Part shown: positions 63,030 to 64,000 of the stretch, piece by piece | How the letters are laid out: every line of letters begins with the position of its first letter | Numbering within the stretch: position 1 is the stretch's first letter | NCBI RefSeq assembly: GCF_014217335.1 | Contig: NZ_CP060092.1 | Coordinates: forward strand, 3,675,501 to 3,739,500 | DNA: 64,000 bases | Source of the DNA: Teredinibacter purpureus | GTDB taxonomy: Bacteria; Pseudomonadota; Gammaproteobacteria; Pseudomonadales; Cellvibrionaceae | Direction of reading: 5' to 3' | Made by a program: the position numbers and the translations under genes | The notes under the pieces: model-generated | The model's input: the letters and a program-made list of their open reading frames with translations, nothing else | Told to the model about the DNA's origin: nothing | Database searches by the model: none

Positions 63030-63473
63030 TGAGTGTTTATACCAAGCGTCGGATTTATATTGCTCTGGAATATCTTGATCAAACGGGTCGTCATAACCTA
63101 GTTTCTCTAATTCACTAAACCAAAGCTCGCTCTTATTAGGTAATTTAGTACCACACCAAGGGCAATTTCTAATTGGTGTTCGAGCAGGCCTAGGATCGTT
63201 AATTGCGTACTCATCAAATTTAGGGCTATATAAAATTATTACGTCATCACACTCGATTGAATCTGAGTGCTTATCACATTTGAAAGTAGCATATTTTGCC
63301 ATATGTACACATGGGTATCTCTCAAGATCAACACCATCAATCTTGAGTTGAACTGCTGTCATAACATCACTGCACGATTCACAATCTCTTACGTGATCAA
63401 AGCATGAAGATAGAATTTCTCCTTCCATGTTTTGATAACCTTTATAATTTTTGACGAAATCTTCGCAATTCAT
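63027..63473 (-). CDS. DUF6980-like cysteine-rich protein (cassette gene)
   Basis: The 148-residue protein has an N-terminal CEDF...CFDHVRDCESCSD segment that resembles a zinc-finger HC-type anti-sigma motif. The middle holds YAINDPRPARTPIRNCPWCGTKLPNKSELWF, the CPWC-x2-LP-x-S pattern of DUF6980 proteins. Function unknown. The attC GTTA box supplies its stop. Confidence 0.68.
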   Translation of the reverse strand: MNCEDFVKNYKGYQNMEGEILSSCFDHVRDCESCSDVMTAVQLKIDGVDLERYPCVHMAKYATFKCDKHSDSIECDDVIILYSPKFDEYAINDPRPARTPIRNCPWCGTKLPNKSELWFSELEKLGYDDPFDQDIPEQYKSDAWYKHS

Positions 63474-63491
63474 TTCATGCTTCCATACTCA

Positions 63492-63569
63492 TAACGCCCC
63501 AAGCAGAGGCTTATTTTGCGTTTTGGAGCGAAGCGACAGCAAAATAAGTCCTGCTGGCTTGGCTTGTTA
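63492..63569 (-). other. attC site (78 bp)
   Basis: TAACGCCCCAAGCAGAGGC to GGCTTGTTAG. Arms CCAAGCAGAGGCTTATTTTGC / GCAAAATAAGTCCTGCTGGCTTGG pair. Confidence 0.88.
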
Positions 63570-63986
63570 GTTTTCTTTGTAGAGAACTTTACATTCATCA
63601 ATTCCATATCCTTCAGATTCAAGGTTAAAACTATGCATGAAGATATATACTCCCGGCTCACCAAATATTTTTATATTCTTTCTAACTGGCGTCCATTTGA
63701 CGGGGGCTGCAACGGCATTATTAACACTGATCTCAAAGCTACTAATATTCTTAAATTTTTCTGCATGGTAAAGAGATGGAAAATCCTCATCAGGAGCAGG
63801 ATAAACTATAAACATCCAATTATCGTCAGGAGTTTTTACCCCAAAATATCCCCCATGAGGAACAGAAATCGAGAAATTTAAAACATCTCCGTTTGATACC
63901 TCTTTTGGACTACAACTAAACTCAACTTCTCCAAAAGCTAAGGGACATACTAAGTATAAAGTAATAAGTAGATTAATTTTTGCCAT
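63567..63986 (-). CDS. Secreted hypothetical protein (cassette gene)
   Basis: The 139-residue product has a signal peptide (INLLITLYLVCPLAFG, then EVEFSC) and a beta-sandwich-like mature domain with two Cys (FSCSPK and DECKVL). Not recognised. It is the last gene in the window and its start has AGGAAG... upstream at the edge. Confidence 0.66.
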   Translation of the reverse strand: MAKINLLITLYLVCPLAFGEVEFSCSPKEVSNGDVLNFSISVPHGGYFGVKTPDDNWMFIVYPAPDEDFPSLYHAEKFKNISSFEISVNNAVAAPVKWTPVRKNIKIFGEPGVYIFMHSFNLESEGYGIDECKVLYKEN

Positions 63987-64000
63987 AACCTTCCTGAAAA

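Larger units (their letters stand above)
39994..63986 (-). repeat. Integron gene-cassette array
   Basis: Thirty-eight attC sites can be placed in 24 kb. Each starts TAAC(G) and ends (T)GTTA on the plus strand, with inverted arms between. Almost every interval holds one small gene on the minus strand whose stop lies at the attC GTTA box and whose start lies just before the next TAACGCC. The orientation means the attC lies to the left of its gene, so the integrase and attI should be to the right of the window. The array continues past the window edge. Confidence 0.93.

Noticed and set aside
39994..63569. CRISPR array, suggested by many similar short repeats
   Set aside because: The repeats are 51-125 bp imperfect palindromes with variable spacing and genes between them, which fits attC sites and not CRISPR.

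Overview
The window looks like the chromosome of a gammaproteobacterium, plausibly a marine one. At the left edge are the 3' part of rne, an NhaD-type Na+/H+ antiporter, an RsgA GTPase and an RluA-type pseudouridine synthase. No RNA marker allows a finer placement.

Layout. (1) 1-6.7 kb is core chromosome. (2) 6.8-14.7 kb is a broken stretch of integron cassettes: a GFA-fold protein, an acyltransferase-3 protein and two secreted proteins, all on the minus strand and each next to an attC site. It is interrupted by an IS91-type element with its own tyrosine recombinase, two pieces of a group II intron, an IS21 element with a dead istA, and IS30 and IS66 scraps. (3) 15.0-34.2 kb is the most interesting part: one long minus-strand gene cluster for a modified, secreted, double-glycine-leader peptide. 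(4) 34.4-37.5 kb holds two IS3 elements, a third IS3 scrap and a cut-off recombinase. (5) 38.0-40.0 kb is a nearly complete group II intron whose reverse transcriptase is frameshifted. Its 5' end sits exactly on an attC site. (6) 40.0-64.0 kb is a dense integron cassette array with 38 attC sites that I could place. Nearly all genes are on the minus strand, so the integrase should lie to the right of the window.

The peptide cluster. In transcription order (right to left) it encodes an HlyD-type adaptor and a C39-peptidase ABC exporter, then two precursor peptides. Next come a GT1 glycosyltransferase, a stand-alone C39-like domain that has lost its catalytic Cys and His, a GT4 glycosyltransferase, a ClpP-class exported protein and a GT2 glycosyltransferase. 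These are followed by a SelO-like protein, an HlyC-like acyltransferase, a flavin tryptophan halogenase, a DUF6492-like protein, a methyltransferase and a second GT2. Beyond a recently inserted IS66 lies a third precursor. All three precursors have a near-identical 34-residue leader ending in GG, a short aromatic core with two conserved Trp, and a tail of 17 or 23 consecutive Ser ending in GGA. The exporter pair, a Ser-rich C-terminus, a GT1 enzyme, an HlyC-like protein and a SelO-like protein together recall the class IIb microcins (E492, H47, M). The poly-Ser tail, the halogenase and the many glycosyltransferases are not part of those systems. I read this as a microcin-related peptide that is probably halogenated on Trp and glycosylated on the Ser tail. 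That chemistry is inference.

The cassette array contains duplicated cassettes, cassettes without a clear gene in four copies, a ccdAB toxin-antitoxin cassette on the opposite strand, a PD-(D/E)XK nuclease-like cassette, a HEPN-like cassette and many small membrane, lipoprotein and zinc-ribbon proteins of unknown role. Two full IS30 copies and two IS30 remnants all sit just beyond attC ends.
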